Shown: in pieces, positions 13,954 through 22,540 of the stretch
Layout of the letters: each line of letters opens with the position of its first letter
Position numbering within the stretch: the stretch's first letter is position 1
NCBI GenBank assembly: GCA_047636495.1
Contig: JBLILH010000023.1
Coordinates: forward strand, 1 to 48,966
Length of the DNA stretch: 48,966 nucleotides
Reading direction: 5' to 3'
Source: Endobugula sp047636495
GTDB lineage: Bacteria; Pseudomonadota; Gammaproteobacteria; Pseudomonadales; Cellvibrionaceae
Notes under the pieces: generated by a model
The model's database searches: none
Told to the model about the DNA's origin: nothing
The model's input: the letters and a program-made list of their open reading frames with translations, nothing else
Made by a program: the position numbers and the translations under genes

Positions 13954-14943
13954 TTAATTCTTTTTAACCACCACTCGCTTAGGGGCAAGCTGGCCTTCGA
14001 TGAGTTCGGCAGTACCTATAAACTCACCATTGTCCATACGCACGCGAACAATACCACCTTCTTCTGCAGAACGGTAGGCTTCGGTACTCATTACTGGCTG
14101 CCCTTGGCGAAAGTAATCACCCATTTCATCGGAGATAATGACTTGCGGTAAATTCTGCACCGGAGAATCAGTGGGGAGCAGTAAGTGGTCTAACGACTCT
14201 GGATCACCTTCACCTCTAGTGTTTGTCAGGGTGTGCAAAGAGACACTATCAGCTTCAACAAAAGGGCCTGCCGAGCGACGGTGTAACCGTGAAACATGCG
14301 CACCAACACCTAACATTTCACCTAGGTCTTCTGCTAACGAACGTATATAAGTCCCTTTACTGCAGTGGACCTCAACATCAACTTCGGGGTATCGCCTGCC
14401 CTTATCAACATCGGATGCGTCATCAAATTCAGCGGTATCACCCGCTGCTCTAAACGCGGTGATTTGGTACGCATAGATAGTGACTTCTCGCGGCTCTCGC
14501 GGGATGGTAATGCCTTCACGCGCCCACTTATAGAGTGGCTTACCCTGGTGCTTTAGTGCAGAGTACATTGATGGAATCTGCTGGATCAACCCACGAAAAC
14601 GAGGCAAACACTCTTCAATCATTTGCGTTGTCAGATGATTCGCATCTGTTGTGCTTACCACTTCCCCATCGCAGTCACCCGTTTCCGTTTTGATTCCTAG
14701 ACGAAATGTACTGCTATAGGTTTTGTCTGCATTTAATAAAAACTGTGAAAACTTGGTAGCCTCACCAAAACAAAGCGGCAAAACTCCCGTCGCGAGTGGA
14801 TCAAGACTACCGGTATGTCCCGCTCTGTTAGCGAAGAACAAGCGCTTAGCTTGCTGCAATGCAGCGTTCGACGTCATACCGGTATCTTTGTTTAATAACA
14901 GCACGCCATCTATTGGACGCCCCCACTTTGGTCTTCTTCCCAC
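13954..14943 (-). CDS. truB: tRNA pseudouridine-55 synthase
   Basis: 329 residues. It converts U55 of tRNA to pseudouridine. The catalytic Asp is in GHTGSLDPLATGVLPLCFGEATK. KGTYIRSLAEDLG and the PUA-like C-terminal domain (RVRMDNGEFIGTAEL) are present. The start is GTG at 14943, with AAGAGA upstream; the N-terminus RPIDGVLLLNKDTGMTSN is as in other TruBs. There is a small Asp-rich insertion near residue 173 (FDDASDVDKGRR). It is separated from rbfA by an unusually strong 26-bp hairpin, so it may not be fully co-transcribed with infB-rbfA. Confidence 0.96.
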   Translation of the reverse strand: MGRRPKWGRPIDGVLLLNKDTGMTSNAALQQAKRLFFANRAGHTGSLDPLATGVLPLCFGEATKFSQFLLNADKTYSSTFRLGIKTETGDCDGEVVSTTDANHLTTQMIEECLPRFRGLIQQIPSMYSALKHQGKPLYKWAREGITIPREPREVTIYAYQITAFRAAGDTAEFDDASDVDKGRRYPEVDVEVHCSKGTYIRSLAEDLGEMLGVGAHVSRLHRRSAGPFVEADSVSLHTLTNTRGEGDPESLDHLLLPTDSPVQNLPQVIISDEMGDYFRQGQPVMSTEAYRSAEEGGIVRVRMDNGEFIGTAELIEGQLAPKRVVVKKN

Positions 14944-14964
14944 AATTATCTCTTATTCATTAAG

Positions 14965-15022
14965 AAAATAGGGCCGGACAAACATTTTTTATTATTAAAA
15001 AATGTTTGTCCGGCCCTATTTT
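14965..15022. terminator. Perfect 26-bp hairpin between rbfA and truB
   Basis: The arms 14965-14990 and 14997-15022 are exact complements with a 6-base loop; the core is GGGCCGGACAAACATTTTTT. T tracts at both ends make it a possible bidirectional terminator. It lies 18 bases after rbfA, inside what is normally one operon. Confidence 0.8.
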
Positions 15023-15039
15023 TGGTATTTATCTAGATG

Positions 15040-15441
15040 TTACTGATGCTCATCATCACTTAAATCACCGTCTTCATGATGGGCATCCTGAGCAATCGCT
15101 TTATCGATCAGGTTGGATAGCTGCTGACCCTGCACCGATGTTTTATCGTAGATAAAACGCAGCTTAGGTGTCATTCTAATCTCTAATTCTTTCGCCACGA
15201 TATTGCGTAGAAAGCCGGACGCATTATTCAATATTGCCGCCGCTTGCAAGCTTTCTTCTTCGGAATCTCTGCCGACGAAGGTAATATAGACTTTAGCGTG
15301 AGCCATATCCCTGGTCACAGTCACATCATTAACATTGACCATACCGACACGCGGGTCACGTATTTCTTGCGTGATCGCGGTCGCTAGGATACGTTGGATA
15401 GCGTCCGCTATCCGGTCGGTACGTGAGAACTCTTTCGCCAT
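15040..15441 (-). CDS. rbfA: 30S ribosome-binding factor A
   Basis: 133 residues, a single KH-like domain. RTDRIADAIQRILATAITQEIRDPRV and VTVTRDMAHAKVYITF are family signatures. It binds the 30S subunit late in assembly, near the 5' end of 16S rRNA, and matters for growth in the cold. The C-terminus carries an acidic His/Asp-rich tail (AHHEDGDLSDDEHQ). It starts 4 bases after the infB stop, so the two are translationally linked. Confidence 0.97.
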   Translation of the reverse strand: MAKEFSRTDRIADAIQRILATAITQEIRDPRVGMVNVNDVTVTRDMAHAKVYITFVGRDSEEESLQAAAILNNASGFLRNIVAKELEIRMTPKLRFIYDKTSVQGQQLSNLIDKAIAQDAHHEDGDLSDDEHQ

Positions 15442-15445
15442 TTTA

Positions 15446-18112
15446 TTATGCTAGCTCGCGTTTTACTTCGGTGACTTTGTATACTTCGATTTGATCGCCG
15501 ACTTTCACATCGTAATCTTTAACACCAATGCCGCACTCAGTACCGTTACGCACTTCGCTGACGTCGTCTTTGAAGCGACGCAGTGACTCAAGTTCACCTT
15601 GGTAAATCACGACATTATCACGCAGTACGCGAATAGGCTCGTTACGGTATATCGTACCTTCTGTCACCATAGAACCAGCAATCTGGCCAAACTTAGGTGA
15701 GCTAAAGACTTCGCGTACATTAGCAACACCAACAATTTCTTCACGAAGTTCTGGAGACAACATACCTTCAAGAGCATTTTTCACATCGTCTAATAATTGA
15801 TAGATAATGCTGTAATAACGAATTTCGATAGTTTCTGATTCGGCTATCTTTTTAGCCGTACCATCGGCACGGACATTAAAGCCAATCACAATTGCATTAG
15901 TGGTAAGGGCTAAATTAATATCGTTGCCAGTAATACCCCCAACGCCGGAAGAAATCACGTTCACTTGTACTTCATCGTTTCCAATTTCAGCCAGCGCAGT
16001 AAGAATTGCCTCTAAAGAACCCCGCACATCGGTTTTAACCACTGCAGTGAGTACTTTTTTCTCGCCTTCGCCTACGCCCGCAAACATGTTCTCAAGCTTA
16101 GCTTCTTGATGACGCTTAAGCTTATCTTCACGTTCACGTTCAGAGCGATGCTCTGCCACTTCACGCGCACGACGCTCATCAGGCACAACCACAAATTCAT
16201 CACCTGCATTGGGCGGCGAATCTAAACCTAGCAATTCAATTGGAGTTGAAGGGCCTGCTTCATTGACAGACTTGCCGAGTTCGTTAGTCATGGCTTTTAC
16301 ACGACCAAAACTTTGACCCGCTAGCAATACATCACCGCGTTTTAACGTGCCGTGTTGAACCAGCACGGTCGCGACGACGCCACGACTTTTATCAACACGT
16401 GATTCAACGACTACACCCTTACCTGCAGCATCGGTTACAGCGGTTAATTCTTGTAACTCTGCCTGCAATGAAACGCTTTCGAGTAATTTCTCGACGCCTT
16501 CACCGGTATGCGCAGACACGTTAACAAACTGTGTGTCGCCGCCCCAATCATCGGGAATAACGCCTTTGGCGACTAACTCATTTTTAACCCGATCAGGATC
16601 GGCACTTTCTTTATCACACTTATTTACCGCGACGACTAGTGGAACGCCTGCAGCTTTAGCATGAAGAATGGCCTCTTCTGTTTGCGGCATCACACCATCG
16701 TCAGCAGCCACTACCAAAATAACCACATCGGTACATTGCGCCCCACGGGCACGCATCGCAGTAAATGCAGCGTGACCGGGAGTATCTAAAAAGGTAATTT
16801 CGCCGTGATCAGTTTTTACACGGTAAGCGCCGATGTGCTGAGTAATACCACCAGCTTCGCCTGCAGCTACTTTTGCCTTACGGATGTAATCAAGTAACGA
16901 CGTTTTACCGTGATCTACGTGACCCATAACAGTAACAACTGGTGCACGCGACACCTTATCGCCCAGAGTTTCTAGATCTTCTACTAGCTGCTCTTCAACT
17001 TCGTTACCGCTGACTAAGACTGCTGTATGGCCTAATTCTTCAACCACTAACTGCGCTGACTCTTGGTCGAGCGGCTCGTTAATAGTAGCCATCACACCCA
17101 TTTTGATGAGTTCTTTGATCAGCATAGGCGCTTTAACATTCATACGTTGTGCAAGATCAGGAACAGAGATCATCTCTGGGATTTGTACTTCATGATACAT
17201 TTTCACAGTTGGCTTTTTAAATCCATGGCTATTTGATTTCGAACCGCGTGAGCGGCGACGCATCACAGTGTCATCTTCGTAGTCATCTGACAACCGAGAC
17301 AAATCAATTTTACTACCCGCTTTTTTAGAGCCAGCACCTTTGTTGCGAACAACTTTTTTGCGTGGAGCTTCATCAGAAGGACCCGCGCCAACCTTTTCTT
17401 TCTTACGACCGTGCTTACCTTTCTCTTCTTCCTGCTGCGTTTTTAATGTTAGCGCTTCGGCAGCCGCTTGCTTTTGCTTAGGATCCGAGTCTTCTCTGGC
17501 TTTTTTCTGCTGAGCTTTTTCAGCAGCTTTTTTCGCGATCAAGTCTTGGTTACGCGTTTTTGTATCTTCATCAGCACGTCGTCTTGCCTGTGCTGCTGCC
17601 TGTCGCTTCATTTCAAAATCATCAACTAACACTGAACGCACAGGCTTCACTTCAGGTGTATCGCTTATTTCTGTCGCGGCTTCTTCAATCGGAGCTTCGA
17701 CTTCACTGACAGGCTCAACGTCTTTCTCTTCTTCGACAACGACGTCAATTGGAACCTCTTCGACTTCTGTTAACTCGACATCTAGCGGCCCATCATCTTC
17801 GACAACTTCTTCAGTATCGCGTTTAATATAGGTCCGCTTTTTACGTACTTCAACATTGACTGTCTTACGACTAGAACCTGTACCCGTTTTAAGCGTACTG
17901 ACTGTTTTCCGCTTTAAGGTGATTTTTTTCGGGGCGTCTGTCTCTTCACCGTGGCTTGTTTTTAGATAAGCCAACAACACTTTTTTTTCTTCGTCAGACA
18001 CGAGCGCATCAGCTGATTTATGCGATAGACCCGCCTCTTTTATTTGCCCGAGTAATCGATCGACTGAAGCGCCGACCAATGTAGCTAGATCACTAACTGT
18101 TACATCTGCCAT
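15446..18112 (-). CDS. infB: Translation initiation factor IF-2
   Basis: 888 residues. The GTPase places fMet-tRNA on the 30S subunit and drives subunit joining. An IF2_N domain lies at the extreme N-terminus (VSDLATLVGASVDRLLGQIKEAG), followed by a long charged, low-complexity region (residues about 60-300) and a second IF2_N. The G domain starts near residue 393 with GHVDHGKTSLLD, DTPGHAAF and NKCDKESAD. C-terminal domains II-IV follow, including the fMet-tRNA-binding C2 domain. Shorter internal-start isoforms as in E. coli are possible but not shown. The order nusA-infB-rbfA is conserved. Confidence 0.98.
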   Translation of the reverse strand: MADVTVSDLATLVGASVDRLLGQIKEAGLSHKSADALVSDEEKKVLLAYLKTSHGEETDAPKKITLKRKTVSTLKTGTGSSRKTVNVEVRKKRTYIKRDTEEVVEDDGPLDVELTEVEEVPIDVVVEEEKDVEPVSEVEAPIEEAATEISDTPEVKPVRSVLVDDFEMKRQAAAQARRRADEDTKTRNQDLIAKKAAEKAQQKKAREDSDPKQKQAAAEALTLKTQQEEEKGKHGRKKEKVGAGPSDEAPRKKVVRNKGAGSKKAGSKIDLSRLSDDYEDDTVMRRRSRGSKSNSHGFKKPTVKMYHEVQIPEMISVPDLAQRMNVKAPMLIKELIKMGVMATINEPLDQESAQLVVEELGHTAVLVSGNEVEEQLVEDLETLGDKVSRAPVVTVMGHVDHGKTSLLDYIRKAKVAAGEAGGITQHIGAYRVKTDHGEITFLDTPGHAAFTAMRARGAQCTDVVILVVAADDGVMPQTEEAILHAKAAGVPLVVAVNKCDKESADPDRVKNELVAKGVIPDDWGGDTQFVNVSAHTGEGVEKLLESVSLQAELQELTAVTDAAGKGVVVESRVDKSRGVVATVLVQHGTLKRGDVLLAGQSFGRVKAMTNELGKSVNEAGPSTPIELLGLDSPPNAGDEFVVVPDERRAREVAEHRSEREREDKLKRHQEAKLENMFAGVGEGEKKVLTAVVKTDVRGSLEAILTALAEIGNDEVQVNVISSGVGGITGNDINLALTTNAIVIGFNVRADGTAKKIAESETIEIRYYSIIYQLLDDVKNALEGMLSPELREEIVGVANVREVFSSPKFGQIAGSMVTEGTIYRNEPIRVLRDNVVIYQGELESLRRFKDDVSEVRNGTECGIGVKDYDVKVGDQIEVYKVTEVKRELA

Positions 18113-18129
18113 GTTATTTCCTCAATCAA

Positions 18130-19629
18130 TTACTCATTGGTTTCACTTGAAGCAAACCAAGGTTCACGAGCTTTCATTATTAACGCAGCTGCGCGCTCCT
18201 CTGTCATACCATCAATATCTAATAGCTCATCGACAGCTTGCTCAGCCAAGTCTTCCATTGTAATAACGCCACGTTTAGCTAACACCAAGGCTAACACATT
18301 GTCCATGCCTTCCATCGCCAGCAAATCTGCCGCAGGCTCCGCACCTTCCAACTCTTCTTCCGACGCTAGCGCTCTCGTTAACAGCGCATCTTTTGCGCGC
18401 GTCCGCAGCTCATTTGCAATATCTTCGTCAAAACCATCTATTGCCAACATTTCTTCTAGCGGAACATAAGCGACTTCTTCTAGACTAGTAAATCCTTCGT
18501 CTACCAAAACACCCGCAATGTCTTCATCAACATCGAGCGATTCCATAAACAGCTCTACTTGACCGCCAGCTTCTTTTTCCTGCTTTTCTTGCCATTGCTG
18601 AATGCTCATGACGTTAACTTCCCAGCCTGTTAACTCTGAAGCTAAACGAACATTTTGCCCACCACGACCAATAGCCATTGCGAGATTGCCTTCGGCAACA
18701 GCCACATCCATCGAACCAGTATCTTCGTCAACCACGATAGACTCGATTTCTGCAGGCGCCATTGCATTAATCACAAATTGGGCAGGATTATCATCCCACA
18801 GAATAATATCTATGCGCTCGTTGGCCAACTCGTTTGATACCGCTTGCACGCGCGCACCGCGCATACCTACACAAGCACCAACAGGATCTATACGACCGTC
18901 ATTGGTTTTAACCGCAATTTTAGCTCGCGAACCCGGATCTCGTGCTGCCGCTTTCAACTCAATAATTTCTTCGGCAATTTCTGGCACTTCAATACGGAAA
19001 AGTTCAATTAGCATCTCTGAGCTAGCACGACTTAGATACAATTGAGGACCACGTACTTCACTGCGCACTTCCATTAGCATCGCACGAATGCGATCACCCA
19101 TGCGATAAATTTCTCGACCCACTAACTCTTCGCGCGGCAACAAACCTTCTGCATTATTACCTAAATCGACAATAACATTATCTCTAGTAACTTTTTTAAC
19201 AGTACCACTAATTAATTCGCCGACTCTGTCGCGGTACTCTTCGACCACTTGCTCACGCTCAGCTTCACGAACCTTTTGCACGATAACTTGCTTTGCTGTC
19301 TGTGCTGCGATGCGACCAAAATCAACGTTTTCGATTTTCTCTCTGTGCGTGTCACCCGGCTTTAAATCAGGATGCTGCTCAATGGCTTCTTCTGTTGTGA
19401 ACTGAGTCCCCAGCAAAGCCAACGTTTCATCATCGACCACGTCCCAACTACGAAAAGTTTCGTAGTTGCCTGTCTTTCGATCAATAGCTACGTCAATGGT
19501 TGAATCTTCGTCATAACGTTTTTTAGTTGCCGTTGCCAAAGCCAATTCTAGTGCTTCGAAAATAATTTCTGCATCTACGCCTTTTTCGTTAGAAACCGCC
19601 TCAGCGACTAATAATATCTCTTTGCCCAT
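18130..19629 (-). CDS. nusA: Transcription termination/antitermination factor NusA
   Basis: 499 residues, the usual gammaproteobacterial length. It has an N-terminal RNA polymerase-binding domain (residues 1-130), an S1 domain (ELISGTVKKVTRDNVIVDLG), two KH domains (ACVGMRGARVQAVSNELANE and AIGRGGQNVRLASELTGW) and two acidic helix-hairpin-helix repeats at the C-terminus (about 370-430 and 440-495), which bind the alpha subunit. NusA modulates pausing, intrinsic termination and antitermination. It is in the rimP-nusA-infB operon, where it probably regulates its own expression through the upstream terminators. Confidence 0.98.
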   Translation of the reverse strand: MGKEILLVAEAVSNEKGVDAEIIFEALELALATATKKRYDEDSTIDVAIDRKTGNYETFRSWDVVDDETLALLGTQFTTEEAIEQHPDLKPGDTHREKIENVDFGRIAAQTAKQVIVQKVREAEREQVVEEYRDRVGELISGTVKKVTRDNVIVDLGNNAEGLLPREELVGREIYRMGDRIRAMLMEVRSEVRGPQLYLSRASSEMLIELFRIEVPEIAEEIIELKAAARDPGSRAKIAVKTNDGRIDPVGACVGMRGARVQAVSNELANERIDIILWDDNPAQFVINAMAPAEIESIVVDEDTGSMDVAVAEGNLAMAIGRGGQNVRLASELTGWEVNVMSIQQWQEKQEKEAGGQVELFMESLDVDEDIAGVLVDEGFTSLEEVAYVPLEEMLAIDGFDEDIANELRTRAKDALLTRALASEEELEGAEPAADLLAMEGMDNVLALVLAKRGVITMEDLAEQAVDELLDIDGMTEERAAALIMKAREPWFASSETNE

Positions 19630-19690
19630 AGTTGTGCCTCTTAACTACACATCACAAAAAATTTATCGGAACAAACATCACCCCCGCTTA

Positions 19691-20209
19691 TCAAAAGGTA
19701 GGGATAATATTTGCCTTATCTATTAATTCAATTGGTAATAAATATTCTTCTTCATCAACCTGCAGAATCACTTCATCATTCTCAACGCCAGTTATCACAC
19801 CGGTAAAGTTTTTACGGTCTTCAAATTTTCGACCCAATTTTATGGCCACTTTTTCGCCGATAGAGCGCTGGTAGTGCGACAACGAGAAAAGCGGCCTATC
19901 CATGCCTGGCGAAGATACCTCGAGAGTATAATGACTCGCAATCGGATCTTCTACATCCAAGACACTGCTCACTTGGCGGCTCACTTTTTCGCAATCGTGC
20001 AGACCAATACCCGCATCTTTCTTGTTTCTATTTTCATCTTCAACGTTAACTTCACTAGCGTCACTATCTGCAGCGGACGACTTTTCAATATAAATACGCA
20101 GTGTCGCTTGGCGTCCCTGCGTCAAATATTCCAAGCCCCATAGGTCACAACCAAGAGACTCAACAATGGGCCCGATGAGTGCGGTTAACTTGTTTTGCAC
20201 TGATGACAT
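19691..20209 (-). CDS. rimP: Ribosome maturation factor RimP
   Basis: 172 residues against about 150 in most gammaproteobacteria. RimP helps mature the 30S subunit. Conserved parts: LGCDLWGLEYL, GIGLHDCEKVSRQVSSVLDVEDP and YTLEVSSPGMDRPLF, then the C-terminal Sm-like domain (VAIKLGRKFEDRKNFTGVI). The extra length is an acidic insertion at about residues 45-65 (AADSDASEVNVEDENRNKKD) between the first beta strand and the DCEK helix, a surface loop in known structures. It is the first protein gene after tRNA-fMet, as in the E. coli metY-rimP-nusA operon. Confidence 0.95.
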   Translation of the reverse strand: MSSVQNKLTALIGPIVESLGCDLWGLEYLTQGRQATLRIYIEKSSAADSDASEVNVEDENRNKKDAGIGLHDCEKVSRQVSSVLDVEDPIASHYTLEVSSPGMDRPLFSLSHYQRSIGEKVAIKLGRKFEDRKNFTGVITGVENDEVILQVDEEEYLLPIELIDKANIIPTF

Positions 20210-20282
20210 GAATAAAACCTGATATTTTTATTCGCAGATAATAGTAGGAAAAAATTAACTACATTCTGCAAAACTCAAAAAC

Positions 20283-20302
20283 AAAAAAAGGGCTCTAGGC
20301 CC
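20283..20302 (-). terminator. Second terminator/attenuator before rimP
   Basis: A GGGC/GCCC stem with loop TCTAG, followed on the minus strand by seven T residues and a T-rich tail, 75 bases before the rimP start. The stem is short. It could attenuate nusA-operon transcription under NusA control. Confidence 0.55.
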
Positions 20303-20391
20303 ACTTTGGATAAAAACTGTTAACAGCTTACCACATAGCCTTCTTCTGCCATTCTGGCCGCAAAAGAATTTATCGACCGAACAACAGATAC

Positions 20392-20414
20392 AAAAAAGCC
20401 CCAATAAGGGGCTT
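20392..20414 (-). terminator. Terminator after tRNA-fMet
   Basis: Stem AAGCCCC/GGGGCTT with loop AATAA, followed on the minus strand by TTTTTT. It lies about 107 bases after the tRNA 3' end. Confidence 0.8.
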
Positions 20415-20520
20415 CTACATTATCTAGTTAGCAATGCCAAATAGATATGAAACTGTCATTAAGGGTAATCCCTTATCTATCACATCATTACAAAAACGAA
20501 TAATAGAAGAAATACAAAAT

Positions 20521-20597
<77 letters not shown>

Positions 20598-20790
20598 CCG
20601 ACACCTAAAAGCTGCTTAGGCTAAACGTTTTATCTCTAAAACGACGTAATATTTTACAAAACATTACTAAAACTTAATGAGCTGTTGCTCGATCAAGGGA
20701 GCGCATTATAAGTATAGACTTACCTTTGGTCAAGGAAAAAAACGTTTAATATCAACTTATTATGGAGACAAAAAACAGGTGCTACATAAA

Positions 20791-20875
20791 TGGTACCCAA
20801 AGCCGGACTTGAACCGGCACGGCTTGCGCCACTACCCCCTCAAGGTAGCGTGTCTACCAATTCCACCACTTGGGC
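20791..20875 (-). tRNA. tRNA-Leu (GAG)
   Basis: 85 bases including CCA. A class II tRNA with a long variable arm, an anticodon loop CTTGAGG (anticodon GAG) and D arm GTGGTGGAATTGGTAGACAC typical of leucine tRNAs. Acceptor stem GCCCAAG with a G1-U72 pair, as in E. coli tRNA-Leu. It lies between secG and tRNA-fMet, the conserved place. Confidence 0.95.
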
Positions 20876-21068
20876 ATAACGTTGATATCGAGGCTTTTTA
20901 AAACATGACTATAACTATAACAATACGCTAAGCGTAACCGCTCTCGGCTCCTGCCTTCACAGCACTTGCGCTTCCTGCACAGCGTCTACCCGTCCCACCA
21001 CTTGGACATAATGTTGATATCGAGGTTTTTACAACATGACTATAACAATAACTACACGCTAAGCGTAA
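20850..21068. repeat. Direct repeat: tRNA-Leu 5' part plus upstream DNA, two copies
   Basis: 20850-20937 and 20982-21068 are the same about 87-base segment with scattered differences. Each holds the first 25 or so bases of tRNA-Leu and the same flank (GTTGATATCGAGG ... ACGCTAAGCGTAA). The copies are separated by 44 bases of GC-rich DNA. Confidence 0.9.
20982..21006 (-). pseudogene. tRNA-Leu fragment (5' quarter only)
   Basis: On the minus strand it reads GTCCAAGTGGTGGGACGGGT then AGAC, against GCCCAAGTGGTGGAATTGGT then AGAC in the intact gene. There is no anticodon or T arm after it, so it cannot be functional. Confidence 0.75.
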
Positions 21069-21093
21069 GTATTATTTACCACCAACGCCACTT

Positions 21094-21495
21094 TTACTGC
21101 GCAGACTGGTCGTCCACTACAGGAACGTCACTGACAGTATCACTTACCGCTGGCACAGCTGGCAACTCGCTTTCTAAAGCAACGGGACCTTCCGCAAAGG
21201 GGATTTCTGATTCTTGCACTTGCTCAAAAAGAACCGGCATGCCATCGACGGTATCAATTTCTGTTTTGTCTTTTGCTATCACCGCAAGTGTAAAACTGCT
21301 CGCAAAAAATACAAAGGCAAAAACTGCTGTCGCCTTAGCAAAAAAATTGCCGCCGCCCTGACTACCAAAGACGGTTTGTGAGGCACCACCACCAAACGAA
21401 GCTCCCGCTTCTGCACCTTTGCCTTGCTGCATCAAAATCAAACCTATGATTGCCAAGGCAACCAATAAGTGTACTACTGTAACGATTGTTTCCAT
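21094..21495 (-). CDS. secG: Protein translocase subunit SecG
   Basis: 133 residues. An inner-membrane partner of SecY-SecE that assists preprotein translocation. Two membrane helices (residues 2-20 and about 52-72) flank a glycine-rich loop (LMQQGKGAEAGASFGGGASQTVFGSQGGG), the SecG signature. A hydrophilic, acidic C-terminal tail of about 60 residues follows, as in other gammaproteobacteria. It starts 29 bases after the tpiA stop and is probably co-transcribed with it. Confidence 0.96.
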   Translation of the reverse strand: METIVTVVHLLVALAIIGLILMQQGKGAEAGASFGGGASQTVFGSQGGGNFFAKATAVFAFVFFASSFTLAVIAKDKTEIDTVDGMPVLFEQVQESEIPFAEGPVALESELPAVPAVSDTVSDVPVVDDQSAQ

Positions 21496-21524
21496 TGCTA
21501 TTACCTAACCTATACTGATATATA

Positions 21525-22289
21525 TTAAATACTACCGTCGCATTTAAAAGATGCGGCAATCGTGAAAAAGTCTTGGGCATTTAACGATGCCCCTCCCACC
21601 AGCGCGCCATCTATATCGCGCTGATCAAATAATATTTTTGCATTCTCGGCTTTTACGCTACCACCGTAGATTATACTCACGTCGTCGGCGATATTGCCAA
21701 GATGCTCTCGGATGAACCGATGAACTGACTGCGCCTGCTCTGGCGTCGCGGTTAACCCCGTACCAATAGCCCAAACGGGCTCATACGCAATTACCGATCG
21801 AGCCAACCCTCTGCTGCCGATAACGTTTTTTACTGCTGACAACTGCTCACCAACAATATCTAGCGTGCTTTTAGACTCTCGCTGTTCTAATGTCTCACCC
21901 ACACAAATCACAGGTGTAAGCTTTGACTGCAATACGGCAAGTGCTTTTTGCGCCACCAACATACTGCTTTCATGGTGATACTCTCTACGTTCTGAATGCC
22001 CTACAATAACGTACTCACACCCCATATCGACCAACATAGCCGCGGATGTTTCGCCCGTGTAAGCGCCGTTAAGATGCAAACTCACATCCTGAGCACCCAA
22101 TGCTATTTTTGCGGCGATGGCGCTTTGCTGCAACAATTCGCTAACTTGACTTAAATACACAAAAGGCACACATAGCGCTGTTTGCGCACACTGCCCGTCA
22201 ATTAACTCGGCAAGGTTCTTCACTAGCTTGGCGTTAGCCGCCAACGAGCCGTTCATTTTCCAATTGCCTATTACGAGTGACTGACGCAT
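21525..22289 (-). CDS. tpiA: Triosephosphate isomerase
   Basis: 254 residues, a TIM barrel. It interconverts dihydroxyacetone phosphate and glyceraldehyde 3-phosphate. Active-site pieces: NWKMNG (Asn and Lys), GHSERRE (electrophilic His), YEPVWAIGTG (general-base Glu and the mobile loop), and IIYGGSV in the phosphate site. The start ATG at 22289 (MRQSLVIGNWKMNGS) puts the catalytic Lys in its normal place. It is followed by secG; glmM lies 250 bases upstream, with no gene in that gap. Confidence 0.97.
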   Translation of the reverse strand: MRQSLVIGNWKMNGSLAANAKLVKNLAELIDGQCAQTALCVPFVYLSQVSELLQQSAIAAKIALGAQDVSLHLNGAYTGETSAAMLVDMGCEYVIVGHSERREYHHESSMLVAQKALAVLQSKLTPVICVGETLEQRESKSTLDIVGEQLSAVKNVIGSRGLARSVIAYEPVWAIGTGLTATPEQAQSVHRFIREHLGNIADDVSIIYGGSVKAENAKILFDQRDIDGALVGGASLNAQDFFTIAASFKCDGSI

Positions 22290-22540
22290 ATTTAAAACCT
22301 TTACACTTAAAATATTACTGAACCATTATGCTGAGCGATCACCCGCAAGCAAGAACTTCCAGTCATCGAGCTCTTCATTAAACAATAATAGCGACCGCCA
22401 ACTAAAGCGGCGCGCAATGGTAGCTAAGTTGATCAAAAGATACAAGATTAAGCGATACTATTTATATCGACTTATCCACTCCCACTTACAACGAGTATCT
22501 GACTTCGGATTATTTGCAGCCAACATCTTCCCGTAACGTA

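Larger units (their letters stand above)
20210..20520. other. Leader region between tRNA-fMet and rimP
   Basis: 311 bases with no protein gene. It holds two intrinsic terminators in tandem (20283-20302 and 20392-20414) and presumably the rimP-nusA promoter. Confidence 0.6.

Noticed and set aside
18602..19045. A 147-codon open frame on the plus strand opposite nusA
   Set aside because: It is antisense to conserved NusA codons, has serine/threonine-rich low-quality composition and no ribosome site. The same holds for the frames opposite infB, pnp, carB, dnaK and ftsH.
20850..21068. The tRNA-Leu repeat as attL/attR of an integrated island
   Set aside because: Only 44 bases lie between the copies and there is no integrase. 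The repeat covers the tRNA 5' end, whereas islands usually duplicate the 3' end.
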